A stretch of 64,000 nt of DNA from positions 1,004,501-1,068,500 of the forward strand of contig OZ014418.1 of assembly GCA_963965975.1 (NCBI GenBank), read 5' to 3'. Positions within the stretch are counted from its first letter, which is position 1; every line of letters starts with the position of its first letter. Below the pieces are notes generated by a model that saw only the letters and a list, made by a program, of their open reading frames with translations, made no database searches and was not told the origin of the DNA. This document shows, piece after piece, positions 34,356 to 47,098 of this stretch. This DNA is from Xestospongia bergquistia. Lineage: Eukaryota > Porifera > Demospongiae > Haplosclerida > Petrosiidae. Position numbers and translations under genes: made by a program.

Positions 34356-37300
34356 TCAACCAATAAGAGGGATTTTCTCAGTCCTAACAGAAGTACTATG
34401 ATGTCGTATTTTATATGTTACCATAGCAATAACTATAATAATAATAATAAAAACAGTTACAGCCACTGTAGTACCAGCTATGATGCCAACATATTGATTT
34501 CCACCATGTTGATCATCTTCTGTGTTTTGATTAGAGCTAGCTGGTCCTTGTGCATAAAGGCCAGGTTGAGGACTATTTTTACTTGTATATAAGTACTTGT
34601 TGTCCTGTTAAAAATGAAATTATACCAGAATAAACACAACCTTTAGTCTTATTTATGTGCATAGCCAATTAGGATTGACTCAAAGAATATACTTAATTCA
34701 AAATAGTAACAGAGTTATGGCATATTAAATAATAAATCATTGTACCTCTGTAGGACAATAGAGAGGTCCTCCTATCTTCCATCCAGATGTTTTTGATCCA
34801 ACTGGTTCAAACTGTCATAGAAAGTTAAATATAAAAATATCTTAGAGAATATATCATACCATATTTAACCAGAGTGCTTTAGCTCCTTCTGCATGACCTT
34901 TGGCACTGAAGTGGAAACAATCTGGAGCAAAATAGCTATTATCAGGTTTGCCATCCTATATTAACAAAGGTTTAGAGCTATTCAAATGAGTAATTTAGAC
35001 AATACTTTGTATGGAAGTTCTATGTCTTCAAAGAATGGCTGAATGACAACAGTGAAATCATCTCGTGTGTCATAAACACCAGTGTTAATAAGTTGAGAGA
35101 GCTCAATCTACAATATATCAAATATATTTTAAATTTTAAGACAAAAATCTGCTAAGCAGTCATATATAATACCTGATAAAAAGCAGAGGCATCACTAGTA
35201 TCCCCTGAATCATCCAAACAGCAAGGACATCCACATCTATGTACTATAGTACACAATAGTCCACCCTTGAGTGGAGCTAGACGAGTAACATCTATAATTT
35301 GAACAAGGTTAACAAATGCTCTGGGAAGCTGCAAAGCAGGAGGGCAAAATTTGGATGACTGATAGTTTCTCTTTATAGGCATTTCATACATTGTCATGAA
35401 GAATATCCAAAGCAACCTTTATACTTTCAACATACTGCTCAGGAGAATTGTACTCTTTCTATTGTAACAGAATCATATTTAAATTTTATACACAATTAAA
35501 AAGCTCACATTTTGACAATATTTACACAAGTTATTTCCACCAATCCATAGTGTTATTATCTTCCAGTCATTCTCAAAATCAATATCCTATCTCAATGTAC
35601 AAAAAACATGACTTATTATACATAGTAACATGTTAAGTTATAACACATACAGGGTCAGCTTTCATTTTATCCACTAAATGTTGTGCTTGAGCAGGCATAT
35701 TTCTATTTGAAAGGAGATCACTATAATAAACAAAAAGAAAATAGTGTTATTACTAACTGAGCAACAGCTCCAGACACTGCAACATTAAATCGTGTATTAG
35801 AACTGCCAGTTCCAGTAGAAAATCCTTTAATATCAGGATTGTATTTCTTTAGGATATCTACATTAAAAATTTTAATTCGATATCAAAACCTAAAATTGTT
35901 CTCTACTTGGCAATGTAGTCACTGAATCCAAATCACCATCTCCTCCAATGCTATATACACTCAATCGTGACAGTCTATAATTAAAGACATATATACTCAC
36001 CTCCATGACAATCCTCGATATTCAGTAGTCATTTGAAAGACATTACTAGCCCCTGCACCTATTCCAGTCTAATGATATATGTATATTCCTGCATGTGCAT
36101 AATTACATCACTTACAGTTACTGAATCTCCCAAAGCTGCCACAACCTTAATATCAGCAGGAGTTAGTGCATGAACTGCAAAGAATAATTATAGCACTTAT
36201 TCTAAATCTTAGATTCATACTATTTGTACATACCACTGTTAGCTCCAGTAGGAGTTAAAGGAATACAGTCAAAATCCGTTCCTATCTACAGTGGAAATAA
36301 ATGCATTCTATTTGGATGTACTAACCTCAATATCTCCAGTTATTTCTATGATTTGGTTAACTGAATTGTTCTGAGTTTGTTTCAAGTAAGTTTCAAGAGC
36401 ATCTTTCATCATCTCTTCATAACCATCTATAATGTGGAATGAAAGTAAGACTCAATTAACAAGTCATTTAATTGTTACTAATAAAAAAATTAACAGTGTA
36501 TATAGCTTATCTCAGACTGCATGAATTGTTGTGTTAACATACTCTAGCACTTTGTATGGAATGCATGCTTATTATGATAGCATATAATACAAGTTAAAAA
36601 CACATGGACATTTCTAACTCCATCTCCTCCAAAAACTAAGTATATTATTATTGGTTTGTTTTTATCTATAATATAATATTTTTGTAAAGAATGCAAAGGA
36701 TATCACAATTAGCATAGCTATAATCAACAGTGGACACAGACAAACATATAGAGACAACTAGTAGGGGAAATTATATCTTTGTAAGTAACTTTTAAAAAGG
36801 TTAATTGATGGAGCTGTGGTAAATTTATAAGGTAAAAGTTTCCAGAGATAAGTTACATGATGTCAAGGATAAATATAGAAGTTTCTATGAGCAAAAGGTT
36901 GACTCAAAATAATAGATTGGGCTCTAGTTATTGTAAGGTGGATGGATAGTTATGGTTTCAGTAATTTGGATCATTATTTTAGTTATGTTAATGGAAATAA
37001 TTATGAGAATGTAGTAATTTCACATGAAAGTGTGGTGTTCATGATCACATTCCAACACTCTAGACACTTCAATAAAATTATTACAGATAAATTAATATAA
37101 AATCTTACTTCTCTGGATAGTGTACACTAGATGTTGAAGTGTATATTATAACTTCTCACACATACACTGTTAATTCTATATATTATTATATTATTATAGA
37201 TATTAGAATAGAACACAAAGAGATAGACTGGTAAAACAAGAAATGAGGCTACAATGATTTACCCAATTGTACATGTTGAAATGATCTAATTGATTGTGTT

Positions 37301-37379
37301 TCGACTTACTGACATCAGCCTGAGCACTTGAAAACAAACCAAACAATGTTAGTATTATACAGATCAGCTTGAGCTCCAT
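34356..37379 (-). CDS. membrane-anchored SGNH lipase, PLB1-like, copy 1
   Basis: Fifteen exons (37310-37379, 36326-36426, 36234-36285, 36116-36174, 36001-36068, 35907-35950, 35758-35857, 35651-35720, 35509-35586, 35390-35458, 35173-35328, 35006-35107, 34860-34955, 34746-34811, 34356-34604) give 459 residues. A signal peptide ([19 protein letters not shown]) precedes an SGNH/GDSL hydrolase: Ser 92 in [26 protein letters not shown], and the catalytic pair D335/H338 in PDCFHFS. A single helix ([20 protein letters not shown]) and a ~25-residue basic tail follow, so the enzyme faces out of the cell or into a vesicle. [15 protein letters not shown] and YRGLSWSIGGDG are phospholipase B1 motifs; PLB1 removes acyl groups from phospholipids and glycerides. 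The long first intron is 37309 down to 36427. Confidence 0.93.
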
Positions 37380-37542
37380 GTTTACAACACTAGTGTATGT
37401 CTCTGCCCAGACTTCACCGTATGATCGAATCTATAAAAAGAGTGGGCGCCCCACGCAATTATAACGTATTTTATTTTTGACACTAACACAGGATAAAAAA
37501 ATACAACAGAATAAATCTTATGTTTCTCAGAATATATAAATT

Positions 37543-40295
37543 TTATAGTTTGGTATTTATAAGAGGGATTTTCTCAGTACTAATAGAAGTACCACGATGT
37601 CGTATTTTATATCTTATCATAGCAATAACTATAATAATAATAATAACAAATACAGCTGCAGCCACTGTAGTACCAGCTATGATACCAACATATTGCTTTC
37701 CACCATGTTGATCATCTTTTGTGTTTTGATTAGAGCTAGTTGGTCCTTGTGCATTGAAGCCAGGTGGAGGACTATTTTTACTTGTATATAAGTACTTGTT
37801 GTCCTGTTAAAAATGCAGAATAATAATACTTGGATGACTCGATGTGTTACTGATATGTATATATACTTTAGTGATGAGTCAAACAAAATGAATAATTCAA
37901 AATAGTTAGAGTTATGGCATATTACATAATGCATCATTGTACCTCTGTGGGGCAATAGAGAGGTCCTTCTAGATCCCAACCAGACGTTTTTGATCCAACT
38001 GGTTCAAACTGTAGATGTCATAGAAACCTTAATATAAGTATCTTACAGAAATATGTCTTACCATGTTCAACCAGAGTGCTTTAGCTCCTTCTGTGTGACC
38101 TTTGGTGCTTAAATGGAAGCAATCTGGAGTAAAATAACTCTTATCTGGTTTGCCATCCTATATATAATATAAGTATATCAATGTATTAATGGAGAAGTCT
38201 TGACAATACCTTATAAGGAACTTGCACGCCTTCAAAAAATGGCTGAATGACGACAGTAAAATCATCCTTTTCATAATCTCCACTGGCAATCAATTCACTT
38301 AACTTTTCCTGTATAATATGGTATTAAGTCATTAATGTAGTAAACTAGATCATTGCATGTACAAGTAGTGAAATTGACCTGATATTGTGTTGATGCAAGA
38401 CTAGTTTCATCATCATTATAACAAGTGCACACAAAGAAATGAACAGCATCACAGAGAAGACCTCTTAATGGAGCAAGACGTGTTATATCAATAACTTGTA
38501 CAAGATTGACAAATGTTCTGGGAAGCTATAGGGGGGACAAGACAAAATTTAATATAATAATAACCAAAGGAGTCCTGTTTTGTTACATTGTCATGAAAGT
38601 AATCCAATGCTGTCTTTATATTGGCAACATAGTTTTCAGGTGAATGTTTGTTTTTCTATAGAATACCATATTAACAAAAATATATTAAGATTTTGTTTAA
38701 AGCTCACATCTTGGCAATATGCACATAGGTTGTTTCCACCAATCCACAGTGTTATTAGCTTCCAATCATTCTCAAAGTTAACATCCTGTATAAGAATAAA
38801 AAAATATATGGTGACAATTGTTTGTTATTTATTGACAGTTAGCAGCTCATACAGAATTATCTTTGATTCTTTGCACAAGATCCACTGCTTGGTTGAGCAT
38901 ATCTCTAAAACGAAAAAAAAATCAATAATGAGATGACAAATTATTTTAGTACTGAGCTATAGCTCCTGACACTGCAGCATTGAATCTTGCATTTATGCTG
39001 GTTGCACTTCCAGTTTTAATAGAAAAGCCTTTGAGATCTGGGTTATACTTTCGGAGGATATCTGGGAAATAAATGCAAGTAATCTATTATTAATTAATTT
39101 AGCAAATTTGTTAGCTTAAGTATTGCAATAATTACTAAATTTTTAAATTTATGTAAAATTTTTATTGAATAGGTGTGACTGGGAATTGATACACACTAAA
39201 TTTAATAGATGCAATTAATAGTAGACTTAACTAATTAAGCTATAGTTTGTCATATTGGTTAATATTGCACTCACTCGGCAGTGTAGTGACTGAGCTCAAA
39301 TCATCATCTCCACCAATACTGTTGGAATTAGGAATTAAAATTAAAGGAATGTCAACAAACAATTACTCACCTCCATGACACTCCACGGTAATTAGTTAAA
39401 ACAGTGAATATGGTGCTGGATTTAGCTCCTTGTGCAGCCTTGTATGCATACATTGAAGTAGTAAGAAAAAACAATATATTTTAACATACAGTCATTGAAT
39501 CTCCAATTGCTCCAACAACTTTGATATCAAATGGAGTTAGCTCATTCACTGTCAGTTAGTGATGAATACTGTTACTAAATATAGATAAACGTACCATTAG
39601 TTGCCTCTGTATGAGAGAAAAGCTCACAAGGAAAGTCAGTCCCTTGAGCCTATTGTAGTAATAGATGTGTTATATATTTCAGATAAATGGTTTACTAATG
39701 CTTCATTTATTACCTCAACATTCCAGGAAGTTAAATTTGTATAGTCAGTAATCTCACTTTGTTCTTTAACTGAACTGAAAGCTTTCTGCAAATTTTCATT
39801 AAAACCATCTACAAGGATGGATTATGGTACATTAGCTGTTATTATCTGTCATGTCATATGATGGCATAAGCTTTTATTTAGAACAATCACTGAACAAACA
39901 ACGCAAGCAAAGCAATTGTTGTTACAACCATCACATCACATGAGAGTTGTAACACAAGTGTGATAACAATAGCATAGCTATTAAGTGATCAATTAATAGC
40001 AGCTTGAATATGAATATTAATAAATCTGTTATACCTGGCATTTAAAGCAGTTACTTTTGGCTTACATGCAAATTTTGTAAATGATTAAAATCCATAGAAT
40101 AAATAATGACTATCTTCAATTAAAAGACTGTATATTTGTGTCAAGAGCAATAGCTTGTTCGTTCAAAACAGGTAACAGAAGTGTGCTATAGTAGTCATTA
40201 TATGATATATATTAGCTATCTTACTTACTGACATCAGCCTGAACACTTAACAACAAACCAAACAATATCACTGTAGAGATCAGTTTGAGCTCCAT
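37543..40295 (-). CDS. membrane-anchored SGNH lipase, PLB1-like, copy 2
   Basis: Fifteen exons (40229-40295, 39714-39808, 39595-39649, 39490-39548, 39371-39438, 39275-39318, 38953-39061, 38853-38904, 38708-38785, 38587-38655, 38379-38525, 38210-38308, 38062-38157, 37943-38008, 37543-37803) give 454 residues with the architecture of copy 1: signal peptide, SGNH domain (Ser 90 in GAIGDSMT; D326/H329 in PDCFHLS), helix and basic tail ending [10 protein letters not shown]. The region after the catalytic Ser is AAQGAKSS where copy 1 and PLB1 have TGIGAGAS, so the oxyanion or lid region differs. Exon phases equal those of copies 1 and 3. Closest source of the lipase fragment at 28655. Confidence 0.93.
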
Positions 40296-40458
40296 GTCAG
40301 CAACACTAGTAAAGTAAATCACACTATGTCATATGATCTATAAAAGGAGATTCATAAAGGAGCCCCACCCCCTAAATATTAACTAGAGTATTATTAATTT
40401 AAATCATTTACAAACAAGCTTAAAACATCATGATTAAATTTCTCAGAATATATAAATT

Positions 40459-43178
40459 TTATAGTTTGGTATTTATAAGAGGGATTTTCTCAGTACTAAT
40501 AGAAGTACTACGATGTCGTATTTTATATCTTATCATAGCAATAACTATAATAATAATAATAACAAATACAGCTGCAGCCACTGTAGTACCAGCTATGATA
40601 CCAACATATTGATTTCCACCATGTTGATCATCTTCTGTGTTTTGATTAGAGCTAGTTGGTCCTTGTGCGTTGAAATCAGGTGGAGGACTATTTTTACTTG
40701 TATATAAGTACTTGTTGTCCTGTTAAAAAAAGGAAGAGGTCACTGGTTAAGCTACTGAGAAGACATTATACAATAGATTCTGAGCATGAATGGAATGAAA
40801 CAATGTCAATGACAGAGTATGCAGTGGTTTCTTGATTGCTAAGTATGCATAGAATCCTACTTATATGTAAAATATGTACGCATATAGGAATGAGAGCAAC
40901 TTCATGAAAACAATCTGTACTATAGTTTTAATAAAGATATTGTTGTATGTACCTCTGTGGGACAATATAGAGGACCTCCTACTTGCCACCCTGATGTCTT
41001 TGATCCAACAGGTTCAAACTACATACAAAAATTTGACATCCTATTATGTATTTATTTATTATACCATATTCTTCCAGAGTGCTTTAGCTCCTTCCATGTG
41101 ACCTTTGGTACTGAAATGGAAACAATCTGGAGCGAAATAACTCTTATCTGGTTTATTGTCCTATAAAGTACAAAGGATAGATAGAGCTGTCGATATATTA
41201 ATTTATTTAAATACTTTAGTTAAAGGGATCTCCACACCTTCAAAGAATGGCTGAATGACAACAGTAAAATCATCCTTTTCATAAATGCCACTGGAAATCA
41301 ATTTATCTAGTTGTTCCTACATGTACATAATATAAACTCAAGCATTTCACTCTAACTAGCTAAGCTACTGTACTATATATGAAATTGACCTGATATTGTG
41401 TTGATGCAAGACTAGTTTCATCATCATTATAACAAGTGCACACAAAGAAATGAACAGCATCACAGACAAGACCTCTTAATGGAGCAAGACGTGTTATATC
41501 AATTATTTGAACAAGATTGACAAATGTTCTGGGAAGCTATAGGGACATGATAAACATGAACACATCAATTACAACGAGTGGATATTACATTGTCATGAAA
41601 GTAATCCAATGCTTCTTTGATATTGGCAACATAGTTTTCAGGTGAGTTTTTGTTTTTCTATGAAACTTATCAATAAAGTACATTATAGTGTTGGCTTACG
41701 TCTTTGCAATATTTGCATAAATTGTTACCACCAATCCACAATGTTATCACTTTCCAATCATTCTCAAAGTCAATGCTCTATATACAAAAGAGAAAATAGT
41801 GACAATTAATATTATTTGCTAATATAGTCCATCATATAACAGCAGGTGTATACAATATAAAATACACACTGACTTACTGAGTCATCTTTCATTTTTTGCA
41901 CAATATCCTTTGCTTGATGGGGCATATCTCTACGCAAAGCAAAACAAACTAATAAATCAATAAACTTTTCTTAATTTACTGAGCTATAGATCCTGATATT
42001 GCAGCATCAAATCTTGCATTTTTGGTGGTTGCATCTCCAGTTTTGACAGAAAAGCCTTTGAGATTAGGATTATATTTTCGAAGAATATCTGGATAGGATA
42101 TATGCATAATACAGTAGTCATTATGCTATAGCTAACTTGGTAGTGTAGTGACGGTACTTAGATCTTCATCTCCGCCAATACTGTTGGAATTATTCAATAC
42201 TTTAAGTGAAAAAAATTGATATAATAATTAACCTCCATGACACTCCACGATAATTAATCTTATCAGTAAGAAGAGTGCAGGCTTTAGCTCCTTGAGCAGC
42301 CTATGTATTTATTTGCAGTATATATATAGAAGTAGTATAGTATTCTTAACATACTGTCATTGAGTCTCCAATTGCTCCAACCACTTGAATATCATAAGGA
42401 GTTAGTTCATTAACTGTCAGTTAGTCATAACAAGTGAATTAAGAGGTGTTACTAAGAATAGATAGACTTACCATTAGTTGCTGTTGTATGAGCGAATGAT
42501 TCACAATTAAATTTAGTTCCTTTACCCTTTAAATATATAAAAAACAACAAAAAAAGTTGTTTCAAACACTATACTATCTAAAACTTGCATATGTATACCT
42601 CCATATTCCAAGATGTTAGATTTGTATAGTCAGTAATCTCAGTTTGATTTTTAATTGAGGTGAAAGCATTTTGCAAATCTTCATTAAAACCATCTAGAAA
42701 TAAAAATAGTATATAATACTAGTGTTTTCCTGTTGCTGCATATATGCTAGTACTATTTAGTACAATCACTGAATGAGTAATGCAAGCAATGCAGTTATTA
42801 CTTCTTGTTACAACTATGTACATGCACTGATCACATGAATTGTGATAAATATATCTTAAGTATGCATGACAACAATAATATTGTAGTATTCTCTTATTTA
42901 ATGCAATAATGAATAATGCAATAACCACCAAACATCTGCAATCTATATACTAATAGTAGCAATATATGTAGTTGTTGTGCATCCAACAGTTAGTTGGTGA
43001 ATATAGTATACTGAGTTTATAAGCCTAAATGACTAACATGCAAAAAATATAATTGCATTGCAAACATATGATTAATATATCCTACAGCAGTCAACTTACG
43101 GTCATCACTTTCACTGTATGCACTAGAAAGGCCTCTCAATAGCAAAAGTACTGCAATATACAACATCCTTAGTTGCAT
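40459..43178 (-). CDS. membrane-anchored SGNH lipase, PLB1-like, copy 3
   Basis: Fifteen exons (43100-43178, 42599-42693, 42482-42536, 42355-42413, 42233-42300, 42137-42180, 41980-42088, 41878-41929, 41700-41777, 41589-41657, 41390-41536, 41215-41316, 41065-41160, 40953-41018, 40459-40719) give 459 residues. Signal peptide [20 protein letters not shown]; Ser 94 in [20 protein letters not shown]331/H334 in PDCFHFS; C-terminal helix rich in Ile and tail [10 protein letters not shown] as in copy 2. Like copy 2 it has AAQGAK after the catalytic Ser block. An upstream in-frame Met (43211) exists but the signal peptide fits 43178. It is divergent from the C/EBP gene, 351 bp away. Confidence 0.93.
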
Positions 43179-43234
43179 TATGGCTTCACTACTGCAACAG
43201 TCATGTGACATCAGTTCAAGCCACCCAATTTTGT

Positions 43235-43249
43235 ACGCATGCGCATAAG
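43235..43249. promoter_or_regulatory. NRF1-like GCATGCGC motif
   Basis: TACGCATGCGCATAA between the divergent starts of lipase copy 3 and the C/EBP gene resembles the NRF1 consensus (GCGCATGCGC), a common element of animal divergent promoters. Motif match only. Confidence 0.45.
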
Positions 43250-43284
43250 GTGAGAGGTTCTATTAATAGAAAATGACGCTAGAT

Positions 43285-43292
43285 TGACGTCA
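43285..43292. promoter_or_regulatory. perfect CRE, TGACGTCA
   Basis: A palindromic TGACGTCA, with a further TGACG half-site 11 bp upstream (43274), lies about 15 bp before a TATA box and upstream of the C/EBP gene. CREB/ATF bZIP dimers bind this sequence, and bZIP control of C/EBP genes is well known in vertebrates. Confidence 0.65.
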
Positions 43293-43300
43293 TTCTGTTT

Positions 43301-43310
43301 CTATATATAA
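43301..43310 (+). promoter_or_regulatory. TATA box of the C/EBP gene
   Basis: CTATATATAA, placed so that transcription would begin near 43330-43340. A 5' untranslated exon then runs to a GTAAGT donor at 43417, and its acceptor is at 43522-43523, seven bases before the ATG. Confidence 0.6.
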
Positions 43311-43529
43311 TTGTGCCTTCATAGCAGTAACGTATTGCATCAGTAAGAAGAAAGAGCTATTCCTGGTTATAAAGAACACTTTCCCCTGTCCTTCCCTCGA
43401 TTAAGTAGTTTGCTATGTAAGTGAAAATATTAAAAAACCATTAAAAATACATTTGTCTAATATTTTATGCTAACTAACTCAATACTATGAATTGAAAATA
43501 ATGTCTTCTTTTGGCGTCTTCAGATTTTT

Positions 43530-44285
43530 ATGGAAGGGAGTTTCTACGATCCGAATCAGCTGTTTGTAGCTACTAAGGAGCCTAGTGTCATCTACGACCT
43601 TCCCCTGGCCCCCATCTCTAGCTCACAGCATCAACCATTTGATATCTTCCCAAACGAAGAATCAGTTGATTTCTCTGCCCTAGTTGAGGCTTGTGAAAAC
43701 CCATTGACCATTTCCCCTAATCGATACAGCACTCATAGTAGCACTAGTAACGGTCCTCTCAGCTCAGCTGGACTTTTTGATTCATCTGAGACACAAGCAT
43801 TTACATTTGATAATAAATATATTGGGATGTACAACGAAACAGGGTTCCTGCCCACAACCTCCCTCTCTCATCATATGGACTTCTCACCTCAACCATCACT
43901 AATAACTAGTACCTCAATTGGTGCTACTCCTCAAATCCCAATGAGTCCATTAGTCGGTGCTGACCCAGCTCCAGGCAAATCACCTCGTGCTAAAACTGGT
44001 AAGAAAAAAACGATGGATAAAAATAGCATAGAGTACAGGGATAAAAGAGATCGCAATAATGTTGCCGTCAGAAAGAGTCGGAATAAGAGTAAGTTAAGAG
44101 TCTTGGAAACTGAACAACGTGTTAAAGAACTTGAAGATGAGAACAAACTCTTACAAAACAAAATTGCTCTCTTGTCAAAAGAACTTAACGTTTTGAAGAG
44201 CCTTTTTGCCAGCGCAGGTGTAACTCAACCACCAGTTAAAATGGAACTAGGTGATCTAACCTCCTGCCAGGCGTCTTCAAATTAG
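43530..44285 (+). CDS. bZIP transcription factor, C/EBP type
   Basis: One coding exon, 251 residues. The C-terminal third is a bZIP domain: basic region RDRNNVAVRKSRNKSK (the C/EBP signature NNxAVRKSR) followed by a leucine zipper with heptad Leu and Val (LETEQRVKELEDENKLLQNK onward). The N-terminal 160 residues are Ser/Pro/Thr-rich with acidic and aromatic patches, as in activation domains. C/EBP factors bind TTGCGCAAT-like sites as dimers and control stress, immune and metabolic genes. A 5' untranslated intron (43417-43523) fits. The single coding exon matches vertebrate C/EBP genes, which are also mostly intronless. Which paralogue group it equals cannot be said. Confidence 0.93.
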   Translation: MEGSFYDPNQLFVATKEPSVIYDLPLAPISSSQHQPFDIFPNEESVDFSALVEACENPLTISPNRYSTHSSTSNGPLSSAGLFDSSETQAFTFDNKYIGMYNETGFLPTTSLSHHMDFSPQPSLITSTSIGATPQIPMSPLVGADPAPGKSPRAKTGKKKTMDKNSIEYRDKRDRNNVAVRKSRNKSKLRVLETEQRVKELEDENKLLQNKIALLSKELNVLKSLFASAGVTQPPVKMELGDLTSCQASSN

Positions 44286-46419
44286 ACTGCTCCTACTCAG
44301 GACTCCATCCAATTGACACTTGGAGGATTGTCGAAATGATTCTCTCTCCTCTTAACACCATACCGGCTATTGTTTTTGACCTCTTGTTTGGACAACGGAT
44401 TTGAATAGACCAAGAAAAACCTAACCTTTTGTTTTTTTTCATTTTGTTTTTTTTATCGACATCTTATTGACCATCAATTACTTTTGAAGACACACATTGT
44501 ATCCCTGAAGAGACCAATGAAAACAACAAAGTATTCTCTTTAAGGATATTGTTTATGTTATTGTGTTTGTTATTGTGTTCGTTTTGTTATTCCTTTATAT
44601 TTCATTTTTCTACTTCTCTTGTCTGTGTAATTTTTCTTGCTACTACAAATATATGAATTCTTTTAGTGTACTCTAAACATTTGTTTGCAAATATTTCCAA
44701 TTAATGACAAAAGAAATTAATTTTTAATAAATTACTCAGGTACGTGCTGTATTATTTATTAATTAAGTTTACTAACTATTATGTTTGTAAACTAATTTAT
44801 TAGTTGTGGTTGATATTAAACACTATGTTTATTTCCTGTGCTGATAAACACATATTAGTCATCTTGTAGGAATGATAAGTATGCCAATTTATAATACTTC
44901 TTTATTGAAATTGAAACTATAATATGTAGAGGAAAGCCTTAATTAAATAATATTTACACCTTTTAACAATACCACGTTTTACTGATATAATGGTGTATCT
45001 TATAATAACAAGCTAAATTAAGAGGGGCACATCCTTTATTCAAGCTACTTGTCCTATTTCCATGGTAACACCTAATTTAACCAATGTATTTTGGACTCTC
45101 TACTAAGTCAGTGTCCAGGTGTCAGAATAAATGTTAAAGATTTTAAAATAAGATTCACTATATACTACTATAAGACAAGAGAGTCAATCATACTATTAGT
45201 AGTATAATTGTGTTATTAGAGAATAATAAGGGAAAAGTCAGTAGTAGCTAAACCGCTTGACTATCATGGAAGTTAAACATTTCTAAATAGGAAAACTTAC
45301 ATGATGGAAGACTGTTCAAAAGTCAGTGGTAGCTAAACCGCTTGACTATCATGGAAGTTAAACATTTCTAAATAGGAAGACTTACATGATGGAAGACTGT
45401 TCGAAACGTCAGTGGTAGCTAAACCACTTGACTATCATGGAAGTTAAATTCTTTAATATTAGCATTAAACCTAATCATAGAGATAGCACTAGGTCTAAGT
45501 CAACATTGACCCCTGGTTCTATCAATACTGAGTCTTGTTTCTATGGCTATCATTAGATTCCATGCATTAAAAGTGCCATTAAAAACTGGCTTATCAATGG
45601 TTGATAGAATTTCATATCTAATTTTTTCAAAACTTAGGACATCAACCCACGAAAGTAGATTGTTATTTTTTCCTATGGAGAGTGAATTCCATAGACTTAA
45701 CAACCAACAAATACTAACAATAATATGTTGATCTTCAAAATCTAAACAAAACATTGAGAAAGTTGGTATCTAAATAGTTGATATGTGGAAAGCTTTCACT
45801 ATGTCAATAAAATTTGGTATGTTTAATGCACAAGTACCAATCCATCAGATGTACCATGTTTCATTGACTTCTCACTCAAAACGACTTCATAGTAACAAAT
45901 CATATAGGAGTGTTTTTTGTTTAAATTTTTCGCATGGCAGATTCAATTTTTGTTCATTTTTAGTTATATTCTATGCCTTTATTATTTGGCTATTTTTATT
46001 TGAATAATTTGGACAGCTGCTAAGAAGACAGTTGACTTATAAACTATTGAAATGCATGACAATTTAAAATAAGTTGTTTGGTAAATAATAATAACATTAG
46101 AGAGTGATTTAATACTAGTCAACTAACATTTTGGTAAATTTTAATAAAGATTATTTCAAACTTTACATAATATCCTAAAGACAACTCAAGTAACATATAT
46201 CATCACCAAAGTAGAACTAACATTTCTAGTTCCAAAGAACATTTTTCCCCCTCTTTCCCATAACATATATCATCTCAATATATCAATCAGAACTAACATA
46301 GAAATCAAAGACAAGGATATGTATGATGAATGTTAATTAACAATGTATCTAGGCAACAGGGAACTAACATGTTGGAATTTACATCAGTTTCATTTGAGTG
46401 GGTGCCATTTGAGTGGGAG
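44286..46419. other. intergenic, repeats but no gene
   Basis: About 2.1 kb between the convergent ends of the C/EBP and kaptin genes. It holds the likely 3' untranslated region of C/EBP (to ~44740, with AATAAATT near 44726), a 2.4-unit tandem repeat (45237-45448) and AT-rich DNA. Short frames at 45500-46010 show no domain or splice support. Confidence 0.5.
45237..45448. repeat. 85-bp tandem repeat, 2.4 units
   Basis: Units start at 45237, 45322 and 45408, each beginning GTCAGT(A/G)GTAGCTAAACC and continuing CTTGACTATCATGGAAG. The first two units are nearly identical; the third is cut after ~40 bp. Confidence 0.9.
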
Positions 46420-47064
46420 CTATTTGAGTGGGAGCAAGTGATCTAATAATATACCTTGTAGTCTTGTAAGACACAATTCACTTATTTGTTTTAAATTATG
46501 CTAAAAAAATAAAATAAGATATCATTTGTTTTTTCATCATCTGCCCATCCATCAATCCATCTTTCCATCCATTGATCCATCTTTCCATCCATCAATCTAT
46601 TATCAACTTACTTGAAGTATATGTATTCCAGCAGTAGAGAGCACAACAATCTCAGAGACACCATCACATGTGATATCACCAGTCCAGACAAAATGAATAG
46701 GATGAGCAAATCCTATCTCATATATTAACTCTGATTCATAACATCCAGGAACACCTATGCCATTAAGATTAGATGAATGGATAAATAAGTCAGGTGACAG
46801 TCAGGTGACAGACAGTCAGATGAGTTGAGGTCATTACAAAATACAATGACATGTTGTATATAATAATATGATCTCATATGTTTTGTACTATAGTTCATTG
46901 TATAAGGTTTCAAACAATAGGTTATAATTTCTCCCAAAAATCAAAGTCTAGGAATGATAATAAACATTGCCAAACATCTTTTCAAATCTCCCTAGAGAAG
47001 CTAAAGGAACTTACCTCGTTCCAAAAACTTGTAAATAAGCAGTTTCTGGAATTGTATGGTATTT

Positions 47065-47098
<34 letters not shown>

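Noticed and set aside
45500-46007. Overlapping frames on both strands after the C/EBP gene
   Set aside because: No splice signals, domains or codon bias; frames on both strands of the same AT-rich DNA.
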